From positions 62,001-126,000 of the forward strand of contig JARUPY010000146.1 in the NCBI GenBank assembly GCA_029817715.1: a stretch of 64,000 bases of DNA, given 5' to 3'. Both the position numbers and the translations under genes were made by a program. The DNA is from Melastoma dodecandrum (lineage: Eukaryota > Streptophyta > Magnoliopsida > Myrtales > Melastomataceae). This document shows positions 22,150 through 33,621 of the stretch, piece after piece (positions within the stretch are counted from its first letter, which is position 1; each line of letters begins with the position of its first letter). The notes under the pieces are model-generated. The model saw nothing but the letters and a program-made list of their open reading frames with translations. It was not told where the DNA came from and made no database searches.

Positions 22150-23090
22150 TTTCCCCTCTGACATTTTTTGTCTGAAACACATTACCGATTCTTTTCCTGA
22201 GATGGTTTTCTACCAAGTCGCCTTCTGATTCGGATTCGTTGTGGAGCCCTACCTTTATTCTCGACTTTAGGTTCCTCTCCAACCTCAGCAACTCTTTCAA
22301 GCTGAGGTCCCCCGGATCATCTTCAAGCAATGGGAATCAGAGGAAGTGGGAGTTTGGAGAAGTAGGCCTTGCCATGATTAATGCTTTAGTGGATGAGGAC
22401 GAACCGTCCAGTGAAATGTCATGGTTGCATAGCAAGGACACAATTTTGGAATTCAGGCAAACAGGAGCTTCCATTATCTCGACCATGGCAGGTTGGGCTG
22501 TAATCTCAAATCGAAGTTTTTACCAGGGAGCTTTAGGATTTTTCCCCATGCTAATATATTGTCAGTAAATCATGAGTTGGCGAATGAGGATGCCATTGTT
22601 GGAAATGCAAGAGTCCAGTCAGAACTGAAGTCAGCGGATGATTTCTCATCGTATGCATTGGGCCCAAGGTCTTTGTCCATGCTGAGCAGAACTGACTGGT
22701 AGATTGCTGAGATTAATGAACTGAATTCAGTGATTAGCACCATAGCTTCTGAGAAGGCGAAGTACTGCACCTCGATAACCCTTTCCCCATGCTAATATAT
22801 TGTCAGTAAATCATGAGTTGGCGAATGAGGATGCCATTGTTGGAAATGCAAGAGTCCAGTCAGAACTGAAGTCAGCGGATGATTTCTCATCGTATGCATT
22901 GGGCCCAAGGTCTTTGTCCATGCTGAGCAGAACTGACTGGTAGATTGCTGAGATTAATGAACTGAATTCAGTGATTAGCACCATAGCTTCTGAGAAGGCG
23001 AAGTACTGTACCTCGATAACCCAAAAAGTAGTTGTTAACAAAGGTCAGGAGAAGATGAACTGCGTCAGAATGCTGTTTCTTAAACTTATT
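22150..23090 (+). pseudogene. Decayed FCS-like zinc finger (FLZ/DUF581) gene
   Basis: Reading across frames, the N-terminal features of plant FLZ proteins are visible: SDSDSLWSPTFILDFRFLSN and LRSPGSSSSNGNQRKW followed by FGEVGLAMINALVDED (22230-22410), then after a frame change SFRIFPHANILSVNHE and a SYALGPRSLSMLSRTD stretch (22525-22695). FLZ proteins are adaptors of SnRK1 kinase with a C-terminal FCS zinc finger. Here the frame is broken, an in-frame TAG follows TDW at about 22700, the zinc-finger exon is missing, and a 241-bp piece is tandemly duplicated. The family call is from remembered motif order and is moderately sure. Confidence 0.5.
22541..23022 (+). repeat. Exact 241-bp tandem duplication
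   Basis: Copy 1 is 22541-22781 and copy 2 is 22782-23022. They appear identical except C22768 against T23009. The unit starts TTTCCCCATGCTAATA and ends CTCGATAACCC. Confidence 0.95.
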
Positions 23091-23130
23091 TGGGAACTTG
23101 GCATTCGGAATAGCAAAAAAGACCCAAATC

Positions 23131-23204
23131 CGACTACAGTGGGAGTCGAACCCACGACCTTTTTATCCGAAGTCAAACACGCTAATCCACTGTGCTATCC
23201 GGTC
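23131..23204 (-). tRNA. tRNA-Arg(UCG)-like gene, possibly a pseudogene
   Basis: On the minus strand 74 nt match the plant tRNA-Arg(TCG) layout: A box TAGCACAGTGG, anticodon loop CTTCGGA (anticodon TCG), B box GGTTCGACTCC with a perfect T stem GTGGG/CCCAC, discriminator G and no encoded CCA. A T6 run ~20 nt downstream (plus strand A-run at 23114-23120) is a Pol III terminator. The acceptor stem has a C-A and a G-G mismatch, and the anticodon stem one G-A mismatch, so it may be a decayed copy even though both internal promoter boxes are excellent. Confidence 0.6.
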
Positions 23205-23583
23205 TGCTGTTTTCAAATTTTAAATAAATTATTACTTTAGCAAGTCTGAAGCCCCCCGGACGCCCGAACCACCAACGGGCGGAGAAGGGGGGGGGGGGGG
23301 CATTCCCGTCAAATCCCGTTGTTAACCAAAATTACTAATACAATATTATTTACTAAAACAAAAAAAGGAAAAATTACTAATACACTCGATTTGCCGTCTC
23401 CGATCTTATTATAACTCTCTTCCCCCCTTCCCATCGTCGTCGTGTTATTCGCCACCCAACCGAGCTCCCTTCCGGTAGTTCAAAACCGCCGCCCCCATCG
23501 CCTCCACCTTCGTTCCTCTTTCCATCGCGCGATCTCTACGGTTTCCTTCCCATTAGACGGACCAGTAGAGATCTCGATCGACA
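23205..23583. other. Intergenic and 5' UTR of coatomer beta'
   Basis: Contains a run of 14 G at 23287-23300, AT-rich spacer, then a C/T-rich leader from about 23400 to the start codon of the coatomer gene. Confidence 0.5.
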
Positions 23584-26500
23584 ATGGTGAGCGTCTCGTG
23601 CCTTCTTCGTGGTTACGGCTTCGGGACTGTTCCTTAAGATATGGACGCGCCTTAGATCTGATGGAATTGGGCTGTGATTTTGCGTATTTTCTTTGTTCTG
23701 GTCGAGTAGGAGTGGTTTCTCGTTGAATAGTGAATGCGAGGTTGGGGGATCAGTCTTACGAATGGAGTGAGGTCTGTGTTCGGCTGGCGTCGTTCAGCTT
23801 ATTGGAATTTGGATCACGTTTCTTCTATCAGATCCTGCCCAGTTGGACGTGCTCGTGGAAGAAATCGGAAACTTCTTTTTTCTTTTCTCTTTGACGCCCG
23901 CAGCTCGAATTCTATACTTGCAATAGCGGAATTGAAGTTGACTTATTGTATTTTCCTGACCGATTTACAATTGGGCTGATCGAGCTCTTTTTTTTTTTAT
24001 TAACAGCCTCTCAGACTTGAGATAAAGGTACGTCCATAAGTTCTTCAAGTTAAAATTCCTCTTGGCTTGGTCGTTAGCTTTTCAAATAGTTGGAGTAATA
24101 GCCTTCCTTTCATGTTATTAGAGGAAACTCGCTCAAAGATCCGAAAGGGTAAAGTCTGTGGATCTGCATCCAACTGAGCCATGGTAGGCATGGATCCATG
24201 GGTTATGTTTAACTGAATTACACTCTCTTACAAACTTCAATTTGAGTTTTCAAATTTCTATGGCTTGCCTGCAAACGTTCTTACTGAATTTCAGACTCCT
24301 ATCTGATGCATTTTCCATTCAATTTGATTACAGGATATTAGCAAGTTTGTACTCAGGAACTGTGTGTATATGGAACTACCAATCACAGGTACCAGTTCAT
24401 TGTAATACCGGCAGAGAGATTGAGAGAAATGTTCATAGTTCTGAACCTCTCCTGTGATGCATTTATGTTTGTGGCTCATTGTAATACCGGCAGAGAGATT
24501 AAGTGAGATATGTAAAAGATGCTTTTGGCTGTGAATCTTTCATCCAGATTTTTCTTTGTTAGTAACAGCTGATGCTTTCCTTTTTTATTTGGGAGTGGGC
24601 ATTCATGTGCCTTTGCGGGACTCTAGTTGGAATATTTTATTCTAGATTTTTCTCCAAATGAGAACTAAATTAAGCTTAGGGTCACAGTAAAATATGTTGT
24701 GATGGTCATAGACTCTGTACATGAATTCTTACCCTGGAAGGGCATCTGATGTAAATTTCTATCTTTATTTCTAGAAGTTACACAGACATGGAATAAAATC
24801 CTTATGGGAAGGTTCCTGAGTCTCTGAATTATGTTCTGATCCTTGCTGTAGTTGCATCAATGTTGTGAATGGATCATTTCAATAATGCTAGATACCTGTC
24901 AGAAGTTAGAGTAGCATTAAGTTAGTCAGAGTTTTGTAATTGTTAAGGTGGGATCAATCAAACATTAGTAACTGATTCGTGGCTCTGCTGAGGTGGCTTT
25001 GAATTTGGTTGGTAGTTGTAACACCCAGATAATGGTACATTTTTGCAGTGTTTCTGTGGTAAAGGAATATGATGCCTCTCCTTTCGTATTTTTATTTCTC
25101 AGATAACTCCGTGGGAATTAAAAAAGTCAACTTTACTGGAAATAATTTTATTTACCCCCTTTTAGCAGGAAAGTGTAATTTTTTACTTTTAACCTTAGAA
25201 CTTCACCTGATTTCAGTTTTTACGTTTCTTCAGACCATGGTTAAGTCCTTTGAAGTCACAGAACTACCGGGTAAGCACTTCAGTTCTTGACCGTACTTCA
25301 GTCTTGAATGTGAGACTGTGTGAAGGATGTATTTTAATTACCCTGGTGTTGTCATTTTTCATTTTGTTACAGTTAGATCTGCTAAGTTCATAGCTCGAAA
25401 GCAGTGGGTTGTTGCTGGTGCTGATGACATGTTTATTCGTGTATACAATTACAACACTATGGACAAAGTCAAAGTTTTCGAAGCGCACACAGATTACATT
25501 AGATGTGTTGCCGTTCACCCCACCCTTCCGTATGTGCTTTCTTCATCTGATGACATGCTAATTAAGCTTTGGGACTGGGAGAAAGGCTGGGTCTGTACAC
25601 AGATTTTCGAGGGACATTCACACTATGTGATGCAAGTAACATTCAACCCGAAGGACACAAACACATTTGCGAGTGCATCCCTTGATCGGACCGTAAAGGT
25701 ACAATATTAGATGTCTAAATACTGTTTTTCCATACTATCTACCAACAATCGCTTCAAATTTGTCCTAATGGTGCTATGTAGATATGGAATCTTGGATCGC
25801 CGGACCCAAATTTCACACTAGATGCTCACCAGAAAGGAGTTAATTGTGTGGATTACTTTACTGGTGGTGATAAACCATATTTAATCACAGGTTCTGATGA
25901 TCACACTGCCAAGGTTTGTCAAAGGAAAACTCATTTTGTATTCTGAAGTCCAAAATGATGTCATTGCAGAGCTTATTGCTGGTCCTTGCAGGTGTGGGAT
26001 TATCAGACAAAAAGTTGCGTGCAAACATTGGAAGGCCACACACACAATGTCTCAGCTGTATGCTTTCATCCCGAGCTACCAATTATAATCACGGGTTCTG
26101 AGGATGGTACTGTTCGCATCTGGCATTCAACTACTTATCGGTGAGTTTTCCAGGTAGCTCAGAGATTATCACTTTTTAATCAGAGAGAAATTTTAATTTA
26201 TCCTTAATTTCCTATTGGCTGGTTGCATCTGAGCTGTTTTGCATTAGACTTGATCTAAATCCTCGACTGACCAACTGATGCTATCTTATAGGCTTGAGAA
26301 TACACTGAATTACGGTCTTGAGCGAGTCTGGGCCATAGGATACATGAAGGGATCCCGTCGGTAAGTTTATCAGTGTGCCTTTTTTTGTTTCATTAAATGG
26401 CATTCTTTGCATGTTTTCTCTAGTCATGTCCTTGCTTTATTGTTTCTATCTTTTTTTTTTTTATATTCTTGTTTATTTTTTACCCTTTTTTACTTGGACA

Positions 26501-29500
26501 ACATGGAAACGACACATTGTCAGCTTTTGAACGCATCAACCTTTGGAACCCTACTTTCCTCCTGAGGTTTTAATGTAGTTTCTGGTTTTACTTTCTCAAT
26601 TTCCTAGTTGTTTAACTCCTACATTTTTTTTGTTTTTCTTTTTTTTACTCTCTTCTGGATGTATGTTTGGCTTGGTGTGATATAAACCACTTTCTCTATT
26701 TGTAGGGTTGTCATTGGTTATGATGAAGGGACAATCATGGTGAAGCTAGGTCGAGAAGTTCCTGTGGCAAGCATGGATAACAGTGGGAAAATTATTTGGG
26801 CTAAACACAATGAAATTCAAACAGTAAACATAAAGAGTGCCAGAGCAGATTTTGAGGTTAGAAATTATCTGAATAACTTGTATTTCGTTAGCGCATTGAA
26901 CTGAAATAAATCTTCCATATCGTTCTCTTGTCAATAGATTGCGGATGGAGAAAGGCTGCCGTTGGCAGTCAAGGAGTTGGGTACATGTGATCTTTATCCT
27001 CAGGTAGATTGGTGGCTTATACTTAAATAATTTAACCGGGATGATAGATAATTGGCCTTGTGTGGCCTCTCTCATTGAGTTTCTGTTTTGATTATTATGC
27101 ATTCCTTACCTTTTCTCCTCATAATTTGCAGAGCTTACGGCACAATCCTAATGGGAGGTTCGTTGTTGTCTGTGGTGATGGCGAGTATATTATTTATACC
27201 GCATTGGCGTGGAGAAATAGATCCTTTGGTTCAGCACTGGAGTTTGTTTGGTCATCTGACGGAGAATATGCTGTTCGAGAAAGTACTTCAAAGATTATGA
27301 TTTTCAGTAAAACTTTCCAGGTTTGTCTTTTATATCACCTATCAAAATTTGACAAGTTACTAAAAAAATGACTGGAAAATATCCTATGCTTTTATGATAT
27401 CCAGAAAAATCTCTTACTTATATAATATATAATCGTCAGTAAGTGGCCAAATTCTATTTCTAAAGTACATACACGGGCAATTGCTATTCTGTCAAGATGT
27501 ATCATATTCAGTTTCTTGTCACCCTCGATAAATAACTAAATTTTCTTTTTTATTTTCATTTTATTTTTAATGAGCATATTTCAAATTTGTATATTTATTA
27601 GGAGAAACGTAGCGTCAGACCAACCTTCTCTACTGAGCGCATATATGGAGGGGCTTTGCTAGCAATGTGCTCAAATGATTTCATATGTTTCTATGATTGG
27701 GCCGAGTGCAGACTGATCAGAAGAATTGATGTTAATGTGAAGGTAATCCAATTGGAGTTGCTATTCTCCACATTTTCTCTGTCTACTCATGAACAAATCT
27801 TCAATATTTTATGACTTATTCAAATCTATGGCGATCGAATGCAGAATCTCTACTGGGCTGATAGTGGTGATTTGGTGGCAATTGCCAGTGATACATCATT
27901 TTATATCCTGAAATATAATGTAAGAAAACACAGAAACTTATTCATCATTTGAATTGGAATTTCTGTTGATAGTTTGATGTTATTCTGTTGACATGAGAAA
28001 CATCACTTGCAGAGGGATGTAGTTTCTTCTTACCTTGACAGCGGAAAGTCAGTGGATGATCAGGGAGTTGAAGATTCCTTCGAACTTCTCCATGAAACCA
28101 ACGAACGTGTTAGAACTGGTCTCTGGGTTGGTGATTGTTTTATTTACAGCAATTCCTCGTGGAGACTTAACTATTGTGTTGGGGGCGAGGTATGACCTTT
28201 GTTCGCCCTTTTTCTTTGGTTTGACACTGTCTGCGGGTGCTTTTCTGTTGCAGAAATATTTTTACTTTTTCACTCATTTGGTATTTCAAGGGATTTGACT
28301 GTTTCCACTTTGTTTACAGGTAACAACTATGTTTCATCTAGACCGACCCATGTACTTGCTGGGATATCTTGCCAATCAGAGCAGAGTATATTTGATAGAT
28401 AAAGAATTTAAGTGAGCAGCTATTTCTTGATAATTTCCTTTATCATATCTTAATTGAGCTGGCCATAATTTGCTTTTGTTTACATTTCCTTCAGTGTTAT
28501 GGGATACACTTTACTCCTCAGCCTGGTAGAGTACAAAACTCTGGTCATGCGTGGAGATTTTGACCGGGCAAATGAAATTCTGCCTTCTATTCCGAAGGAA
28601 CATCATAACAGGTTATGATTTTGGTGTGGCATGACACGAGTTTGGTTAATGTATTGATTGGGCCAGTCTGAATTATTTTATGCTGATTGGAAATTTATGA
28701 TTATCATATACTCAGTGTTGCTCGATTTTTGGAATCAAGAGGTATGGTAGAGGAGGCACTTGAAGTAGCAACAGATGCAGATTACAGATTTGAATTAGCC
28801 ATTCAGCTGAGTAGACTGGAGATTGCGCAGGTAAGGTTCTTTTATGTCAAAAGGACATTTCTGGTGATTTACAACTAGATCTGGAATTTTATTGTCGCCG
28901 TTATTGCATACCCTTTTTGTCTGCTTTCTTCGTTTACAGTCTAATTTTCAGGTAAATTTTGTTTAGGAAATTGCTATGGAAGCGCAAAGCGAGTCTAAAT
29001 GGAAACAGTTGGGTAAATTGGCCATGTCTTCGGGGAAGGTACTTCTACCAAACATAAGTTGTTTGCTTTTGGTTCATCAAAGCACGAAAGAACCTGTTTG
29101 GGGGGAAAGGGAGTTTTAATTGGTCGTGATTCTTTAGCATCCATTGTTTGCCTACATCTTGTTTAGCTACTGGTTTCACTAGTTTGAAATCTTTGCAATA
29201 CGAATATCTGACTTTTGTTCTGTTATTTAAATCCATATAGTCTTTAGCAACATGCCATTTTATATAGATTATATTTGGACAGGTTATTTATATAATTCTT
29301 TTGGTGTTGTTAAAAGATAGTGTCCCACCAATCTATATTTTCTGTGGATCTTTTGCAGCTGGAAATGGCGGAGGAATGTATGAAACAAGCCATTGACTTA
29401 AGTGGCTTGTTGCTCCTCTATTCTTCCTTGGGTGATGCTGAAGGAATGTCTAACCTTGCAACCCTTGCTAAGGAGCAAGGAAAGAATAATGTTGCATTTC

Positions 29501-30990
29501 TATGTTTGTTTACACTGGGCAGATTGGAAGATTGTCTGCTGCTGTTGGTGGATAGGTATTCTCTCTTTCAAATTATTAGGGCAAGTAGTCGGCTTCCTTT
29601 TCTGTTGAAGAAACATGAAGCGGTTTATTAATGGATTTTTCCCTTGCAGCAATCGAATACCAGAGGCTGCACTAATGGCTCGTTCGTACCTTCCAAGTAA
29701 AGTTTCCGAAATAGTTGCTCTCTGGAGAAATGACCTGAAGAAGGTAATACCTTGTTTTCTTTTTAGGCAGTCTTTGATATCCTTGTGTGGAATATGATGT
29801 ATTCGACGTGACATTTTAATGCTGTGGCTGAAGGTTTTATTTTGCTTGTGAGCTGGTGTGATTGGTTCTGCTTGGACTGATGGTTGCTGCATAATTATAG
29901 GTCAACCCCAAAGCTGCAGAATCTTTAGCTGACCCTGAAGAGTATCCCAATTTGTTTGATGATTGGCAAGTATCAATTTCTATTGAGTCCAAGGTTGCCG
30001 AGTCAAGGTAATGTTGGTGCTTCCCTACCACATCTCAAATTGCGTAATCATCCACATCACATTTGCTTGTTATTCTACTGAATGGTTTATCCTATTGTGC
30101 ACTTGCATTACAGCCGTATTTCACTGACATTTTCCGTTCAATGCATTGCAGGGTTCAATTTCCTCCTTCCAAAGAATATGTGAAGCACTCTGATAGGTCA
30201 ACCACTACTCTTGTTGAGGCTTTCAGAAACATGCAAATGGAAGAAGATGATGAGCCAATTGAAAATGGCGATGCACCTCATGAGGTATAAATTATTCAAA
30301 AAGAGAATAATTGTTTTGTTAATTAACTATGCCGATGGAGGTGATTATAAACTATGTGCATAATGTTACTCAGAAAAGATCTACTTTGTGTTGCAGTAGA
30401 GCAGGATGAAAATGAAAAATTGAGGGGTTGTATGCTAGCTGCTTTATGTTGCCGGTTATGGAATAATTTTTGACTGCCTGAGTTGCATGTCTTCAAGAAG
30501 CAAAGGAAAACTCAGGTTTCCTTCAAAAGAATGGGTAGCTAGCAGCTTGTCCTTAGGTTAAGTCTCATCAATGGAATGAATGCACAAATTGTTAAGTGCA
30601 AACAGCAACTCTGATATATCTCTTATGTCTAGAAAGCAAAACCTTGTGTAATTGTTGACAGAATTATTGCAGTTCTTTTAGGCAATAAACCAGAATTAGA
30701 AATTACGTCCTTTTCTTTTCCTGGGACCTCATTCCTAAAGAAAGGGATCATTTACTTATCTTCCTGTGGGAAAAGCTTTTAACTATTGCTGGTATCGGGT
30801 CCCTTTTACCCAGGAAAGTGGAGTGCACGAGGATAACCATGAAGACGAACACTATGAAGAGGAAGAGAGCCAAGGTCAGGAAGAAGCAGTTGTTGTAGAT
30901 GCTGATTCAAATGATGGTGCTGTACTCGTCAATGGTAACGAGGCAGAAGAAGAGTGGGGTACGAATAATGAAGGAACTCCGTCAGCGTAA
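23584..30990 (+). CDS. COPB2: Coatomer subunit beta' (COPB2)
   Basis: Beta'-COP of the COPI coat, which forms Golgi-to-ER and intra-Golgi vesicles and binds KKxx cargo tails through its WD40 propeller. I read 24 exons; exon 1 is the bare ATG (23584-23586). The others are: 24007-24027, 24122-24183, 24334-24388, 25234-25270, 25373-25698, 25782-25913, 25992-26140, 26292-26360, 26706-26856, 26938-27003, 27132-27320, 27602-27742, 27845-27919, 28013-28189, 28320-28411, 28495-28611, 28716-28830, 28967-29038, 29359-29555, 29650-29743, 29901-30007, 30152-30284 and 30814-30990. Total 918 aa. WD40 repeats fill the first ~300 residues ([49 protein letters not shown]). A second propeller and an alpha-solenoid ([20 protein letters not shown]) follow, then an acidic tail ending NNEGTPSA. 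Nothing is broken. The bare-ATG first exon is unusual but normal for this gene in plants. Confidence 0.96.
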
Positions 30991-33621
30991 AAGCAATTGG
31001 TTGGGCCAGTGTGAAAATCCAAATTTTGTCAACTGGTGATTAATTGAATCTAAAGTGCCATTTGTTTTTCTCTTGGCTGCTTTTGGTTGGCTTTTTGACA
31101 GACTGAGATCTAATCTGCGGGAAAGAAATGGCTAACTTGGCTTGTCTAATTCTAGATTCTAGGCTTTTTGTCTAATTTTTGAGGTGAGAACTTGGAAAAA
31201 AAAAATCTGCTGCCAGATGCCTGAAATATCTCTATGGATTCTCTCCTTTTTATCCCTCTTTGACTAGGACTTTGACATGAAGCATTGACCCTCCGGTACT
31301 CCTGTCCTCTAAAGAGTAGAAATCTTAGGATTCTTCTGGATTTCTGAACGGCCCTGGAACTAATATTTCCACAGTTTCGAGGCGTCTTTGCCGTTGCTGA
31401 TGCAATCATAATTTTCATTTGGCTGTGAGATTATGTTAATGTTACCTGGATTTGCGGTACTCGATTTGTAGATTGGACTTGTGTGCTTTTTCACATCAAA
31501 GGAAATACAGCTCCTTCAGTTCATATTGTAAAAAATGTTTCTTTGAACATGTTAAGCGCCTCCTATTTCCATGTTACTTTGTGGTTGGTGGATTTCATAG
31601 TTTACGATGTTTTCATCTTTGTCGTTACAATGATCTGCTTGGCTATTATATCGGGTGTGATGATCGATGATTAGATAGCTCTTGCACCTCCTTTTTCCGC
31701 TTCTTGTTTCTGCTTCTGTTTCCTCATGCATTTCTTCTGTTTTCTTGCTTTTTGACAGTTCTCACCCCAGGTCAATAGTTTTCCGTCTCCTTGCTTGTAT
31801 TCATCGGCTTTAAGGTAAGATGGATTCCTTTTAGGCAGTAAATGGTTTGCAAACTCCAGCTGTTATGATTATCTTGCTCTTGAAACGTCATAAAAGGAAA
31901 ACACAAACGTGACCTAAAGCCTTATTTCGGCATTCTGCTGTTTCCTCATCGACCTTGCTTCGACTAATAGCCTTAATTGTCGATCCGATCCCAACAATAT
32001 TTGACCTGAACTCACTGTTAACTAAATGCTGCATGCAGGTTCATTACTGAAGCGATTCATCTTGACCGACTACCTCTACTTTTGTCAAGGGACTGTGACG
32101 TTAATAGTGAAATCGAGTCTTTTTGTGACACGGAACCATCAAATAGCATTAAAGAGCTCTCTCTCTCTCTCCCTATCTCTCTAGTTTTTTAGTTGGTTTT
32201 TTTTGACCTTTTCCTTCGCCTGTCATAATTCTTTGAGGGCCGCTGTTGTTTGATTTTTATGCCTTCTCATCCCCTCTCGTCATTGTGTATGAAGAAATTC
32301 CATTAGTGCTACAGGCATGCTTATTAATTTTTCTTCTTTGAGCATAGTATTTTACGGGTGAACCCGAAGGAGTTATAGAAGCCTTCTTGTGTGAATTCCG
32401 TCCAGTAATCATTCTGCAGGTTTCCCGGGGGAGCGTTCCGATGCTTGATCGTCGGGTCACTTGCCTTCGTAATTGGATTGGACTCTCATATATCTCTGGG
32501 CCCACTAAGGCAACTTTTTAACCTGGAATGCAATATACAGTATGATACAAGAAAAATGCACGAACTTAAATGCAGATGGGACGGGAGTTTTATACTATTT
32601 TACTATTAATTTAAAAAAAATTAGGAAATATGATTTATGTTTTTAATATTTTCGAAATAAATTTTTAAAATTCGCCACGAAAATATTAGAAATACTAAGA
32701 GACTCTTTACTTAACTAACGACTTTCGAACTCAGAAAAAAAAAATCAGAATGACTCTTTTCTAATTAATAAAAAGGATCGGAATAAGTGCATGTGTTAAA
32801 GGTAAATTTTTCTATTTAAAGAAGTAAATAATATAAGAAAAATTTGTTTTAAGAAGAAGACACACTTCAAGTAACTTTTTTTTTTCTAATTAAATTAAAG
32901 AGAAAAATAAAACTGTAAGATTAATTTTTTTAGTCGAAGCAATTACTAAATTCGTAATAAATCGAGTACTAAATCAGAAATTTTGAAAATTTTATAAAAT
33001 TTTTAACTATCTGTGAGGAGATAATAACACGTGGAACTTTATATTTTAAACTAGTGTCTTTTTGACTTTCCAACTTCCCATTGGGGGCTTTCCGAACCGT
33101 CGTCAAATCAAATGTCCCCTCCGTTCAAACTATGAACTGAACTTCTATCCACGTGGCCGACTGTCGAGTCACGACAGGGCGCATGCGAAAGGCCCTTTCG
33201 TCCCCTCCCCTGTTTGACCACCGACCAATCATATCCCACCACGTCATCCACGCCCGATATGATTTCCCCAAAATATCCCTCATCCCAAATCCAGCTTCTT
33301 TTTACAGCTCCAAGTCCACACCAGACATCGCCGTCGTCGTCTTTCTCCATGTCCCTTCTTCCTTATCAGATTTTCACCTCATAAAAATATCCTCGATTCC
33401 CTTTCCCCTTCAATCCGCCGATATTCTGAAGGAAAAAAAAAAATTAAAATCTCCCGTTTTCCGTTTCCGCTGGCGATTTGATTTGATTTCACTTGATTCG
33501 GCTCAATTACCGGTGTGCCCTAGTTCTTCCCTCTCCGACAATTCCTTCCTGGATCGTTCCGTGTGTTGGGTGTTGGTCCATATCAGGAATTTAGGGTTTT
33601 TTCTTGCCAGGATCATTTGCT
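30991..33621. other. Intergenic between COPB2 and MLN51
   Basis: The first few hundred bases are COPB2 3' UTR. 31,150-32,500 is unique-looking, T-rich and without a credible frame. A CT microsatellite lies at about 32156-32181. 32,560-33,060 is very AT-rich. From about 33,070 the sequence becomes GC-richer and pyrimidine-rich and should be the promoter and leader of the next gene. No gene found. Confidence 0.45.

Noticed and set aside
22121..22330. Minus-strand frame with charged, protein-like composition (LKELLRLERNLKSRIKVGLH)
   Set aside because: The plus strand at the same place shows ordered FLZ motifs; the minus frame has no family match I recognise.
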